Notes under the pieces: model-generated
Database searches by the model: none
Seen by the model: only the letters and a program-made list of their open reading frames with translations
Told to the model about the DNA's origin: nothing
Shown: piece by piece, positions 28,374 to 37,563 of the stretch
Layout: each line of letters opens with the position of its first letter
How positions within the stretch are numbered: position 1 is the first letter of the stretch
Assembly: GCF_004522175.1 (NCBI RefSeq)
Contig: NZ_SDEB01000008.1
Span: 1 to 52,820, forward strand
Length of the DNA stretch: 52,820 nucleotides
Direction of reading: 5' to 3'
DNA from: Paracoccus ravus
GTDB taxonomy: Bacteria > Pseudomonadota > Alphaproteobacteria > Rhodobacterales > Rhodobacteraceae
Position numbers and translations under genes: made by a program

Positions 28374-29339
28374 TCAGTCCAGACTGACATTCGCGGCCTT
28401 CACCACGGGTTCCCATTTCGCCATTTCGGCAGTCACATGCTTGCCCAGATCCTCGGGCGAAGAGGCGACGATGGTGGCCGAGAACTCGCCCATGCGCTTG
28501 GCGACCTCGGGATCGGCCATGGCCTCGAGCGCGGCCTTGTTCAACGCGGCAATCGCCTCAGGCGGTGTGCTCGCCGGGGCGAAAAGCGCGTTCCAGCTAT
28601 AGGTCTCATAGCCGGGCAGGGTCTCGGCAATGGCTGGGACATCGGGGAAGGACGGCGCGCGCTCCTTGGTCGTGACGCCCAATGCCTTGAGCTTTCCGCT
28701 GGCGATATGGCCCGAGGACGAGGGCAGGTTGTCGAAGATGATCGGCACCTGATTGCCCAGAACATCGGTCAGCGCCGGACCAGAGCCCTTATAGGGGATA
28801 TGCGTGATGTCCACGCCTGCCATCGACTTGAACAGCTCGCCCGAAAGGTGCAACGGCGTGCCATTGCCCGAGGAGGCATAGGCAAGCTGCTCTTTCTTCG
28901 CGAGGTCGATCAGCTCCTGCACAGTGTTGACCGGCAGGTCCGGATGGACCGCCAGCACGTTCGGGACCAGCACCAAAAGCGAAACCGGCGCGAAATCCGT
29001 CACCGGATCATAGGGCTTCTGCTTGAGGATCAGCGGATTCAGGGCATGGGTCGCGACCGTGCCCATCAGGATCGTGTAGCCGTCTGGATCGGCCTTGGCC
29101 ACTTGCTGCCCGCCCAGGCTGCCGCCCGCGCCGCCGACATTCTGAACGATCACCTGCTGGCCCAGAGACTTGCTCATCCGGTCGGCGACGATGCGCCCGA
29201 CCACATCGGTCGAGCCTCCGGCGGCAAAGGGAATGACCAGCGTGATCTGGCGTTCCGGAAATTCCGCCGCTGCGGTGCCTGCCAGTCCCATGGCCAGGGC
29301 CGCGCCCAAAAGCAGACGGCGGGGCAGTGTCATCTTCAT
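28374..29339 (-). CDS. tctC: Tripartite tricarboxylate transporter substrate-binding protein (Bug family), copy 1
   Basis: Periplasmic receptor of 321 residues. A signal peptide (RRLLLGAALAMGLAGTAAA) is followed by FPERQITLVIPFAAGGSTD, the family start, and NVGGAGGSLGGQQVAKADPDG, which lines the ligand site. HIPYKGSGPALTDVLG is also diagnostic. Start 29339 is preceded by GGGAGGA; the in-frame upstream codons lie inside the gap after tctA. It is the last gene of tctC-tctB-tctA-tctC and clearly differs from the first receptor, so it may bind another carboxylate. Ligand unknown. Confidence 0.92.
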   Translation of the reverse strand: MKMTLPRRLLLGAALAMGLAGTAAAEFPERQITLVIPFAAGGSTDVVGRIVADRMSKSLGQQVIVQNVGGAGGSLGGQQVAKADPDGYTILMGTVATHALNPLILKQKPYDPVTDFAPVSLLVLVPNVLAVHPDLPVNTVQELIDLAKKEQLAYASSGNGTPLHLSGELFKSMAGVDITHIPYKGSGPALTDVLGNQVPIIFDNLPSSSGHIASGKLKALGVTTKERAPSFPDVPAIAETLPGYETYSWNALFAPASTPPEAIAALNKAALEAMADPEVAKRMGEFSATIVASSPEDLGKHVTAEMAKWEPVVKAANVSLD

Positions 29340-29359
29340 CTTCTTCCTCCCTTGGTGGT

Positions 29360-30868
29360 TCATGCGTCGCTTTCGGTAAAGACCTCGTCCCGGCGTCGGC
29401 GGATCTGCGGCGTAAAGACCAGAACCAGAACGCCAAGGGTCAGCAAAAGCAGGATCGCGCTGATCGGACGGGTGACGAATGTCGTCGGATCGCCGCGCGA
29501 CAGGATCATGGCGCGGCGCAGGTTTTCTTCCAGCAGCGGGCCAAGGACGAAGCCCAGCAGCAAGGGCGCGGGCTCGCAGCGCAGCTTGGACATCAGGTAG
29601 CCGAGCAAGCCGAAAAAGGCGACGGCGAAGAGATCATAGGTGTTCGAGGCGACCGAATAGACCCCGATCGAGCACATCGCCATGATGATCGGGAACAGGA
29701 CGTAATAGGGCACCGTCAGCAGCTTCACCCAAAGCCCGATCAGCGGCAGGTTCAGGACCACGAGCATCAGATTGCCGATCCACATGCTGGCGATGATGCC
29801 CCAGAACAAGGCGGGCTGCTCGGTCACGACATTCGGCCCCGGCACGATGCCCTGAATGATCATCGCGCCGATCATCAGCGCCATGACGGGGTTAGCCGGT
29901 ATGCCCAGCGTCAAGAGCGGGATGAAGCTCGTTTGCGCGCCCGCGTTATTGGCGCTTTCGGGGCCTGCGACGCCCGCCAGCGCCCCCTTGCCGAACTCGC
30001 CGGGATTGGTCGAGAGCTTCTTTTCCACCGTATAGCTCGCGAAACTGGCAAGGATTGCGCCGCCCCCCGGCAGGATGCCCAGGACCGAGCCGACCGCCGT
30101 GCCGCGCAGGACCGGGCCGACCATCTGGCGCAGTTCATCTCTGGTCGGGAGAAGCCGATTTATGGACTTGGTCATGACCTCGCGGTCATGTTCGTCCTCG
30201 AGATTGCGCAGGATCTCGGCGATGCCAAAGACCCCCACGGCCAGCGCGACGAAATTCAGCCCGTCGGAATATTGCGTGATCCCCAGGGTGAAACGCGGCG
30301 TGCCGGTATAGATGTCGGTGCCGACCAGACCCAGAAGCAGGCCCAGAACGACCATAGCCAGCGCCTTGAGGACCGAGCCATGCGCCAGCGCGACCGACAT
30401 CACCAGCCCCATGACCATAAGGCTGAAATATTCCGCCGCGCCGAATTTCAGCGCGATGGTGGTCAGCGGCGGGGCGAAGATCGCGACAAGAAAGGTCGCG
30501 ACCGTTCCGGCAAAGAACGATCCCAGCGCGGCGGTCGCGAGCGCGGTTCCCGCGCGGCCCTTGCGGGCCATCTGGTAGCCGTCGATCGCGGTCACGGCGG
30601 ACGAGCTTTCGCCCGGCATGTTGATCAGGATCGCCGTGGTTGATCCGCCATATTGCGCGCCATAATAGATCCCCGCCAGCATGATGAGCGAGCTGACCGG
30701 TTCAAGCTGAAAGGTGATCGGCAGCAGCATGGCAATGGTGGCGGTGGCCCCGATGCCGGGCAAGACCCCGATCAGGGTGCCAAGGATCACCCCGATCAGG
30801 CAAAAGGCCATATTGGCCAGCGACGAAGCGACCGAGAAGCCCAGGGCGAGATTGCTCAAAAGATCCAT
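29360..30868 (-). CDS. tctA: Tripartite tricarboxylate transporter large permease TctA
   Basis: Integral membrane subunit of 502 residues with about 11-12 helices. It moves the carboxylate, driven by an ion gradient. The conserved family stretches [20 protein letters not shown] near residue 40, [20 protein letters not shown] near 65-85 and [16 protein letters not shown] are present. It lies 10 bases after tctB, with a ribosome site overlapping the tctB stop, and is followed by a receptor gene. The partner is the small TctB. Confidence 0.96.
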   Translation of the reverse strand: MDLLSNLALGFSVASSLANMAFCLIGVILGTLIGVLPGIGATATIAMLLPITFQLEPVSSLIMLAGIYYGAQYGGSTTAILINMPGESSSAVTAIDGYQMARKGRAGTALATAALGSFFAGTVATFLVAIFAPPLTTIALKFGAAEYFSLMVMGLVMSVALAHGSVLKALAMVVLGLLLGLVGTDIYTGTPRFTLGITQYSDGLNFVALAVGVFGIAEILRNLEDEHDREVMTKSINRLLPTRDELRQMVGPVLRGTAVGSVLGILPGGGAILASFASYTVEKKLSTNPGEFGKGALAGVAGPESANNAGAQTSFIPLLTLGIPANPVMALMIGAMIIQGIVPGPNVVTEQPALFWGIIASMWIGNLMLVVLNLPLIGLWVKLLTVPYYVLFPIIMAMCSIGVYSVASNTYDLFAVAFFGLLGYLMSKLRCEPAPLLLGFVLGPLLEENLRRAMILSRGDPTTFVTRPISAILLLLTLGVLVLVFTPQIRRRRDEVFTESDA

Positions 30869-30878
30869 CTGTCGCCCC

Positions 30879-31340
30879 TCAGAATTGCAGCCAGGGGCCG
30901 AAGCGACGGAACGGCAGCCCTAGCCCGTAGCTGAAGATCAGCGTCGAGGCGATGGTCACGACGATAGCCAGCAGCAGCGAATAGAGCGGTTTCATCCGGC
31001 TCGATGCCTGGGCCGCGATCAATGCAGCCAGAAACAGGGCGGGAACGAAACCGAGGCCCCGGACCGTCAGGCCGAAAAACACCGGCGCGGGCAGGATAAA
31101 GGCCATGCCACGCCATGCGATCTTGCCAAAGGGCTCGCCCTCGCGGCCGAATGCCTTGATCAGCACCAGCGCCCCCAGCAGAAAGAGAAGGCCCGAGAGG
31201 ACCATCGGAAAATAGCCCGGCCCCATGCGCAGGGATGTGCCGATCTCAAGCGTCCGGGTCTGCCAGCCGAAAAAAGCGGCCGCTGCCATCAGCAGCAGGC
31301 CGGTGGCGATATCGGTCTTGTCCTTGGGTTTTGTGGACAT
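30879..31340 (-). CDS. tctB: Tripartite tricarboxylate transporter small permease TctB
   Basis: A 153-residue membrane protein with four predicted helices (about 12-28, 45-63, 75-110 as two segments, and 118-138). It has the GPGYFPMVLSGLLFLLGALV motif typical of TctB after helix 1. It is poorly conserved across the family but placed directly before tctA, as expected. GGGGGGAA precedes the start. Confidence 0.92.
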   Translation of the reverse strand: MSTKPKDKTDIATGLLLMAAAAFFGWQTRTLEIGTSLRMGPGYFPMVLSGLLFLLGALVLIKAFGREGEPFGKIAWRGMAFILPAPVFFGLTVRGLGFVPALFLAALIAAQASSRMKPLYSLLLAIVVTIASTLIFSYGLGLPFRRFGPWLQF

Positions 31341-31397
31341 GTTCTTCCCCCCGTCATGCAGGACCCCGCCGCAAAAGCTGCGCCGGGGTCAAGGCGA

Positions 31398-32372
31398 TCA
31401 GTCGGCGTAGGTTCCCGCCGCGTCGATCACCGGCTTCCAGCGCGTGATCTCGGATTCGAGCTTCGCCTTCAGTGCAGCGGGGGTCGCATCCTCGGCCGAG
31501 GAGGGCGCGGTTCCCAGATCGGCCATGGCCTTGGCGACGCCAGGGTCGGCCAAAGCCGATTGAAGCGCTTTGGACAGGCGTTCATTCGCCTCGGCGGGCG
31601 TGCCCTTGGGCGAGTAGATGCCGTGCCAGATCGCGAATTCAAGGCTGTCCAGACCCGATTCCTTGGCCGTCGGCAGGTCGGGGAACAGGGTCAGGCGCTC
31701 GGGCGTGGTCACGGCATAGGCTTTGATCGTGCCGCCCTGGATCTGCTGGGTGGTGTTCGTCGTCTGGTCGCACATGATATCGACCTGTCCGCCCAGCAGG
31801 TCGGTCATGGCCGGGCCGGTGCCTTTATAGGGAACGGTGACCAGCGGTGTCCCAAGCGCCTGCATCAGCAGCATGCCGCACAGATGCGAGGCCGCACCGA
31901 TCCCGGCATTGGCCAGCGTCAGCTTGTCGCCATTTGCCTTGACATGTTCCATGAAGCCCGCGAAATCCGCCGGCTCGAAATCCTTGCGCGCGACGACCAC
32001 CATCGGCACTTCGGTGACGAGGCCGACATATTCGAAAGCGTTCAGCGTGTCATAGGCCAGATTGCGATAAAGCGTTGCCGAAGTGGCCATGCCGATATGG
32101 TGCAAGAGCACCGTATAGCCATCTGGCTCGGCCTTGGCGACCTGACCCGCCCCGAGCGTGCCGCCCGCGCCGCCGACATTCTCGACCACGATCTGCTGTC
32201 CGAGATCCGTCGACATTTTCTCGGCGACCAGACGCGCGACGGTATCCGTCGGCCCACCGGCCGAGAAAGGCACGACCATCGTGATCTGACGTTCCGGATA
32301 GCCCTGCGCAAAGGCTGGCGCAGTGACCAAGGCGGCAGCGACGAACGTGCCGAAAAGCTTCTTGAAAGCCAT
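31398..32372 (-). CDS. tctC: Tripartite tricarboxylate transporter substrate-binding protein (Bug family), copy 2
   Basis: Periplasmic receptor of 324 residues, first gene of the tct operon. Signal peptide MAFKKLFGTFVAAALVTAPA, then YPERQITMVVPFSAGGPTD, ENVGGAGGTLGAGQVAKAEP and TVPYKGTGPAMTDLLGG. Two or three cysteines (LCGMLL, IMCDQT) occur that copy 1 lacks. Start 32372 has GGAGGG 5 bases upstream; the longer open frame runs into the control region and is rejected. It sits next to the sigma-54-type regulator that probably controls it. Confidence 0.93.
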   Translation of the reverse strand: MAFKKLFGTFVAAALVTAPAFAQGYPERQITMVVPFSAGGPTDTVARLVAEKMSTDLGQQIVVENVGGAGGTLGAGQVAKAEPDGYTVLLHHIGMATSATLYRNLAYDTLNAFEYVGLVTEVPMVVVARKDFEPADFAGFMEHVKANGDKLTLANAGIGAASHLCGMLLMQALGTPLVTVPYKGTGPAMTDLLGGQVDIMCDQTTNTTQQIQGGTIKAYAVTTPERLTLFPDLPTAKESGLDSLEFAIWHGIYSPKGTPAEANERLSKALQSALADPGVAKAMADLGTAPSSAEDATPAALKAKLESEITRWKPVIDAAGTYAD

Positions 32373-32465
32373 CTTACCCTCCCAAGGAATAGGACCGGCG
32401 GTCTCCTCTCTTGCCGCCGCTGGGACGAGATTGCGCCGGCCTTGGCGAATCGGACAATGTAAATC

Positions 32466-32482
32466 CGCTGCAGAGGGGCCAG
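32466..32482 (-). promoter_or_regulatory. Weak candidate sigma-54 promoter for the tct operon
   Basis: On the minus strand TGGC begins a stretch with GG, 10 bases, then GC, the invariant -24/-12 spacing. Other consensus positions match poorly, and such spacing arises by chance in GC-rich DNA. Its support is the position: about 85-95 bases before tctC, between it and the sigma-54-type regulator gene. Confidence 0.25.
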
Positions 32483-32506
32483 TTCGGTATCCGGGCGGCA
32501 ATAATG

Positions 32507-32547
32507 GGTGGAAAAGGTAACATCACCGGGAAAACCTGGGTGGAAAC
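32507..32547. promoter_or_regulatory. Two direct repeats, candidate activator sites
   Basis: GGGTGGAAA occurs at 32507-32515 and again at 32539-32547, 32 bases apart, about three helical turns. They lie 25-65 bases upstream of the candidate -24 element and directly next to the regulator stop codon, where enhancer sites for a DctD-type activator would be expected. Binding is inference. Confidence 0.35.
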
Positions 32548-33888
32548 TTACCCATCCTTGCCAGTATCGACGATCAGCCGTCGGTCGAGTGCGTATTTCT
32601 GCATCTTTTCGTAGAGCGTCTTTCGCGAGATCCCCAGAGTCTCATAGACCGGGCGCAGCCTTCCTCCATTGGCGGCGATCGCCCCGGCGATCACACTGCG
32701 CTCGAATTCGGCGACGCGCTCGGACAGCCGCGCGCCCAGAACAGGGAGCGGGTCAGCGCCTTCCAGTCCCAGGACGAAACGCTCGGCCAGATTGCGCAAT
32801 TCGCGCACGTTTCCGGGCCAATCGCGGGCCGCCAGACCGGGCAGCATCGCGGCCGGGACGCTGCGTTCGCCGAGATTGTGCCGGGCGGCGGATTCGCGGA
32901 CGAGTTGCAGGAAGAGCAGGGGAATATCCTCGCGCCGGGCGGCCAATGGCGGGACATGCAGCACGGCGACATTGAGCCGCCAGTACAGGTCCTCGCGGAA
33001 TTCGCCGCGCGCGACTGCCGCTGCCAGATCGACCTTGCTTATCGCGATAAAGCGCAGATCCAGTGGCACGGGATCGTTCGAGCCAAGCCGGGTGATGACG
33101 CGCTCTTGCAGCACCCGCAGCAGCTTGGCCTGCAGATCCAGCGGCATCGAGCCGATTTCATCCAGCAGCACCGTGCCGCCCCGGGCATGTTCGAACTTGC
33201 CGTAGCGGGGCCGCAAGGCGCCGGGGAATGCCCCTGCCTCATGCCCGAACAATTCGGATTCGATCAGCGATTCGGGCAGGGCCGCGCAGTTGATCGCAAG
33301 GAATGGCCGCCCCGAGCGCGCCGAGACATCGTGGAGCGCCCGCGCGACCACCTCTTTTCCCGCACCGGTCGGGCCGATGATCAGCGCGTCGGCATCCGAG
33401 GATCCGATGGCGCGCAGCCGGTAGCGCAGGTCCACCATGACCTGCGTTCGGCCGGGAAGCCGGGCCTCGACATCGTCGCGCTTGCCGGCCACCGCCCGCA
33501 GGCGGCGGTTTTCCAGTACCAGCCCGCGATGTTCCAGCGCGCGGCGGATCACCGTCGCGAGTTCCTGAACGACAAAGGGCTTTTCGATGAAATCATAGGC
33601 CCCGCCCCGGATCGCCTCGACCGCCAGCGGAACCTCGGCATGGCCGGTGACTAGGATGACCGGGATCTCGGGATCGATCTCATGGAGCCGCCCCAAGAGG
33701 GTCATCCCGTCCATGCCCGGCATACGGATATCGCTGACGACCGCACCCGCGAAACCCGGCCCGGCCAGCGCCAGCGCCTCATCACCCGAGCCGAGCGCCT
33801 CGACCGAAAACCCGGCGAGTTCCAGCGCCTGCGCGGTCGAGTTGCGCATCTGCTCGTCATCTTCGACCAGAAGGACAGGCCCCGTCAC
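32548..33888 (-). CDS. DctD-like sigma-54-dependent response regulator
   Basis: A 446-residue NtrC-type regulator. The receiver domain (1-120) has acidic Asp10/Asp11, phospho-acceptor Asp53, Thr81 and Lys103. The AAA+ domain follows with Walker A GPTGAGKE at 172-179 and Walker B GGTVLLDEIGSM. The loop that touches sigma-54, normally GAFTGA, reads GAFPGA at 219-224. A Fis-type helix-turn-helix lies at the end (GGRLRPVYETLGISRKTLYE). The GTG start overlaps the kinase stop (GTGA). Position directly upstream of the tct operon suggests that it controls it. The Thr-to-Pro change makes classical sigma-54 activation uncertain. Confidence 0.92.
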   Translation of the reverse strand: MTGPVLLVEDDEQMRNSTAQALELAGFSVEALGSGDEALALAGPGFAGAVVSDIRMPGMDGMTLLGRLHEIDPEIPVILVTGHAEVPLAVEAIRGGAYDFIEKPFVVQELATVIRRALEHRGLVLENRRLRAVAGKRDDVEARLPGRTQVMVDLRYRLRAIGSSDADALIIGPTGAGKEVVARALHDVSARSGRPFLAINCAALPESLIESELFGHEAGAFPGALRPRYGKFEHARGGTVLLDEIGSMPLDLQAKLLRVLQERVITRLGSNDPVPLDLRFIAISKVDLAAAVARGEFREDLYWRLNVAVLHVPPLAARREDIPLLFLQLVRESAARHNLGERSVPAAMLPGLAARDWPGNVRELRNLAERFVLGLEGADPLPVLGARLSERVAEFERSVIAGAIAANGGRLRPVYETLGISRKTLYEKMQKYALDRRLIVDTGKDG

Positions 33889-35705
33889 GCCGCCGCCTCG
33901 CGGTTTTGGGCCCGGGGCAGGCGCAGGACGAATTCCGCGCCCGGTGCCGCGTTGCGGCAGGTGATCTCGCCGCCGAAATCGCGCACGATATTGGCGCTGA
34001 TCGACAGCCCAAGCCCCAATCCCGCGCCCATGCCCTTGGTGGTGAAGAAGGGATCAAAGATCCGGGCGGCGATGGCATCCGGGACGCCCGGACCGCGGTC
34101 ACGGATGCGGATCACGACGTCTTCGCCCTCGGACCGGGCGGAGAGTGTGATCCGGCGGTCGGGGCCGTTTTCGACCGCGTCTGCAGCATTGGTCAGCAGG
34201 TTCACCAAAACTTGCTGCAGCCGAGTCGGACCGGCCCGCAGCATGGGCAGGTCGGCGGGGATGTCGATCTCCAGAAAGGCCCCGCTCGCGGCGAAACGCG
34301 CCTCTGTGATGGTGCGCGTCTCGGCCAGAAGCGGCGGCAGGGCGACCGCGCCCAGAATATCATCCGGTTTGCGCGCGGCCTGACGAAGATGCTTGCCGAT
34401 TGCCGCCATGCGATCCACCAGCAACAGGATCTGGCCGATATTCTCACGCGCCCGGCCCAGCTCGCCCCGTTCGATCAGGACCTGGGCGCTGTCGGCATAA
34501 TTGCGCGCCGCCGCCAGAGGTTGGTTGATCTCATGCGAAAGCGAGGCCGACATTTGTCCCAGAGCGGCCAGCTTTCCGACCTGCACCAGACTGGCCTGCG
34601 CCGCGCGCAGCTCTGCTTCGGTGGCACGGCGCTCGGCGATTTCCTGTTCCAACTGCCCGTTGGCGCGGGCCAGGGCGGCGGTGCGCTCGACCACGCGGCG
34701 TTCCAGCTCGGCATGGGCGAAACGTTCCAGCGCGAGCCGCTCGGCCGCTTGCGCCCGGCGCTGGCGCCACATCAGACCGGCGATGCCCCCGGCCGACAGC
34801 AGCAGCACAAGGCTCGCCACGGCAAGCTGGGCCTCGGCACGCAACTCGGCGCTGTCAAGCAGCACATGCACCGTCCAGCCCGCATCGGGCATTTCGTCCG
34901 AGGCGACGATGTAATCCCGCGCGCCCCGGCGATCGGCCAGATGCAGGACCGCGACGCCATGCTCGCTGTCCCGTTGCAGGGCGAATTCGGCCAAGGGCGT
35001 CTCGGCATAGCGCCGCGATGCCGCGCTGCGCGCCAGCCTGTCCGGGGTCAGCGGCTCGAGGCTGTGATAGAGCCAGCCCGGTTCGGAGGACAGGAACACC
35101 GTCCCGTCCGGATCGGTCACCAGCACGCGATATTCACTGCCGCGCCATGACGCCTCGATCCGGTCGACGCCGATCTTGACCGCGACGACGGCGGTGATCC
35201 GGCCCAGATCATCGCGCACCGGGGCAGAGAAATAGTAGCCCCGCACCCCCGAAGTCGTGCCGACGCCATAGAAACGCGCAAGCCTGCCGGCCATGGCGTC
35301 GAGAAAATAGGGGCGGTAGCTGAAATTCTGCCCGATGAAGCTCTGCGGACCCTGCGGCGTCGAATGCGCGATCGTGTCGCCATTGGGCAGGATCAGATAG
35401 ATGTCCGAGGCCTGTACGGCGCGGTTCTGTTCGGCAAGCCAGTCGTTGGTCTGCTTGCGCAGGACCGGATTCGCCGGATCGGCGGCGAGTTGATGGATCA
35501 GGTCCAGATCGCCGACCAATTGCGGCACGACCTCGAACCGGGCCAGATCTGCCTGCAATGCATTCACCGTCAGCCTCAGGGCCGTCGCCGCGCGCCCTTG
35601 CCCTGCCATGAGGTAATGCTGAAACGAAAGCGTCGCGCCCAGCCACAGGATGGCCGCCAAAGCTGCCGTTACCGCACCCGCATGCCAGCCCAGCCGCATC
35701 GCCAT
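33885..35705 (-). CDS. DctB-like membrane sensor histidine kinase
   Basis: A 606-residue kinase. Membrane helix 1 (about 10-30) and helix 2 (about 293-313) flank a periplasmic double-Cache domain with the FSYRPYFLDA motif at 128-137, as in C4-dicarboxylate sensors. A coiled coil (325-370) leads to the H-box ASLSHEINQPLAAARN with phospho-His391, followed by the N, G1 and G2 boxes (LLTNAADAVENG, IRDRGPGV, GLGLGLSIS). Start 35705 follows a perfect GGAGGTGAT. It probably senses the carboxylate carried by the neighbouring tct system and phosphorylates the overlapping regulator. Confidence 0.93.
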   Translation of the reverse strand: MAMRLGWHAGAVTAALAAILWLGATLSFQHYLMAGQGRAATALRLTVNALQADLARFEVVPQLVGDLDLIHQLAADPANPVLRKQTNDWLAEQNRAVQASDIYLILPNGDTIAHSTPQGPQSFIGQNFSYRPYFLDAMAGRLARFYGVGTTSGVRGYYFSAPVRDDLGRITAVVAVKIGVDRIEASWRGSEYRVLVTDPDGTVFLSSEPGWLYHSLEPLTPDRLARSAASRRYAETPLAEFALQRDSEHGVAVLHLADRRGARDYIVASDEMPDAGWTVHVLLDSAELRAEAQLAVASLVLLLSAGGIAGLMWRQRRAQAAERLALERFAHAELERRVVERTAALARANGQLEQEIAERRATEAELRAAQASLVQVGKLAALGQMSASLSHEINQPLAAARNYADSAQVLIERGELGRARENIGQILLLVDRMAAIGKHLRQAARKPDDILGAVALPPLLAETRTITEARFAASGAFLEIDIPADLPMLRAGPTRLQQVLVNLLTNAADAVENGPDRRITLSARSEGEDVVIRIRDRGPGVPDAIAARIFDPFFTTKGMGAGLGLGLSISANIVRDFGGEITCRNAAPGAEFVLRLPRAQNREAAA

Positions 35706-35764
35706 GCCGATCACCTCCGTTCCTCCGAGGGGAAATGTGACAGCGGGCTTGCGGCGGCGCAATC

Positions 35765-36652
35765 TCAGATCACGAGAACGCCGGAATGCTTGGCCTTGTG
35801 TTCTGGCTCGACATGGATGGTGATGAGCGCCTCGGGCAATTGGCGCTTGAGCGCCTGCTCGACGCGGTCGCAGATGTCATGCGCCTGTTCGACGGTGGTC
35901 TGGCCGTTCACCACCAGATGGAAGTCGATGAAGGTCTTGGGGCCGGCATGGCGGGTGCGCAGGTCATGGGCTTCCAGTGCTCCTGTCGCATGGTCCGAGA
36001 TCGTGTTTCGAATGCGCTCGAGCGTTTCCTCGGACACGGCCTCGTCCATCAGCCCGGACAGCGAGGCTTTCATCACCCGCCAGCCCGACCACAGGATATT
36101 GACCGCCACCAGCGCGGCCAGCGCGGGGTCAAGGATGGCCCAGCCGGACAGCACCGCCAGCGCCACGCCGATCACCACCCCGCCCGAGGAGATCACGTCA
36201 GAGAGCAGGTGATGCCCATCCGCCACCAGCGCCGGAGAGCGCAGCTTCCGGCCGCGCGAGATCAGCACCCAGCACCACCAGCCATTGAGGCAGCTTGCCG
36301 CGATATTGATCAAGAGCCCCTCAAGCGGCGCGTCCAGCACGCGCGGGTTCTGAAAGGCATGGAAGGATTCGCGCAGGATCAGCAGGGCGGCGACGATGAT
36401 CATCACCCCCTCCAGCACGGCGCTGAAGAACTCGGCCTTGTGATGTCCATAGGGATGCTCGCGATCGGCGGGGCGTGCGGCGACGCGGATGGCGATCAGC
36501 GCGGCCAGTGCCGTCGCCACGTTCACGATACTCTCCATCGCGTCCGACAGGAGCGCGACCGATCCGGTCAGCCACCAGGACAGGGTCTTGAGGGCAAGGA
36601 CCAGAAGTCCGACGAAGATGCTGCCGATTGCGATTCTTTCGGTGGCAGGCAT
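35765..36652 (-). CDS. Cation diffusion facilitator family transporter
   Basis: A 295-residue inner-membrane metal/proton antiporter with six predicted helices. Metal-site elements are LLSDAMESIVN in helix 2, HPYGHHKAEFF after helix 2, and DGHHLLSDVISSG (H-x3-D) in helix 5. The cytoplasmic C-terminal domain ends with DFHLVVNGQTTVEQAH and HVEPEH, the usual metal-binding fold. It likely exports zinc, iron or manganese; which one cannot be read. It lies 59 bases upstream of the kinase gene in the same direction, but a functional link is not obvious. Confidence 0.92.
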   Translation of the reverse strand: MPATERIAIGSIFVGLLVLALKTLSWWLTGSVALLSDAMESIVNVATALAALIAIRVAARPADREHPYGHHKAEFFSAVLEGVMIIVAALLILRESFHAFQNPRVLDAPLEGLLINIAASCLNGWWCWVLISRGRKLRSPALVADGHHLLSDVISSGGVVIGVALAVLSGWAILDPALAALVAVNILWSGWRVMKASLSGLMDEAVSEETLERIRNTISDHATGALEAHDLRTRHAGPKTFIDFHLVVNGQTTVEQAHDICDRVEQALKRQLPEALITIHVEPEHKAKHSGVLVI

Positions 36653-36904
36653 GCGCGCTTCCCTGTTCGAATCTGCCGAAGGGGTGGTTTAGCGGGGATT
36701 GTCGGGATCGCCAACTGTAGAGGTGAAGATTGGCTGCTCCGCGAGCTGCGTGGAGGTTCAACGGCGTGGTGAACATATGCCGGTGATCATTCGTAAGACC
36801 TGCGCATAATTCTAGATGTGCTTTTGCCTGGATTGCTTTTCCGTTTTTGCTCGGAGATTAGATAGAGCTGTGGATCTGTTTAGTCGGTTGAAGGTTCGTC
36901 TAAG

Positions 36905-37504
36905 TTGGAAATTACAGCTCTCATAGTGCTCGCCGCATTTGCTGCGGTATTAATGTTTTGGCGTCTCAGCCGATCGCGCATGCGGCAAGAGTTGGAAGAC
37001 GAGATCGCGCGTGCATTCCCAGCAAATCGCGAGGAGGAGTCAGTCAGGTCGGGCACCAAAGCTGTAGAGCACGTTCCAACTCGGAAGGTACTTCAAGGGG
37101 CCGCCTATGTTGTGGACGGCGATACCATCACTATTAAGAAGACCCAGATACGTCTTTTCGGCATCGATGCCGCTGAATTGGACCATCCTTACGGAAAGAA
37201 GGCCAAGTGGGCTTTGACTTCGCTTTGCAAAGGCCACTCCGTCCGGGCCGAGGTCACCGAACAAGATACCCATGGGCGGACTGTGGCAAGATGTTACCTG
37301 CCGGATGGCCGTGATCTCTCCGCTGAAATGGTCAAGCTGGGCTTGGCTATCGACTGGCCGAAGTTTTCGGGTGGGCAGTATCGAACGCTCGAAACTGCTG
37401 ATGCACGGAAGAAGCTATGGCTTGCCGACGCTCGGCAGAAGGGGCGGTTGGACGTGTGGGAGAGGTTCGAAGCCAAACAGGGCATGCGCAAGTCCGAAAC
37501 GTAG
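36905..37504 (+). CDS. Membrane-anchored thermonuclease (staphylococcal nuclease-like)
   Basis: A 199-residue protein starting at TTG. An N-terminal membrane helix (about 3-19) is followed by a charged linker and an SNase domain (about 62-165). All residues matching the staphylococcal catalytic set are present: Asp73 in VVDGDT, Arg83, Asp88 and Glu91 in IRLFGIDAAELDHP, and Arg125 in DTHGRTVARCY. It should cut DNA or RNA with calcium, at the outer face of the inner membrane if the helix is an uncleaved anchor. Base composition is AT-richer than its neighbours and codon choice is less GC-biased, suggesting acquisition. No toxin-antitoxin partner is seen. Confidence 0.85.
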   Translation: MEITALIVLAAFAAVLMFWRLSRSRMRQELEDEIARAFPANREEESVRSGTKAVEHVPTRKVLQGAAYVVDGDTITIKKTQIRLFGIDAAELDHPYGKKAKWALTSLCKGHSVRAEVTEQDTHGRTVARCYLPDGRDLSAEMVKLGLAIDWPKFSGGQYRTLETADARKKLWLADARQKGRLDVWERFEAKQGMRKSET

Positions 37505-37563
37505 CCTGGGCTCAAGGGCTTAGGCGGCTCGTGGAATGCCCCTCGCAGTTCCTGTTCGGGCGC

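Noticed and set aside
32373..32501. Longer N-terminus for the first tctC
   Set aside because: The upstream codons have no signal peptide features and overlap likely control sites; the start at 32372 has a strong ribosome site directly before a good signal peptide.
36653..36904. Riboswitch or promoter between the cation transporter and the nuclease
   Set aside because: I could not find a convincing -35/-10 pair or conserved aptamer fold in these 252 bases.
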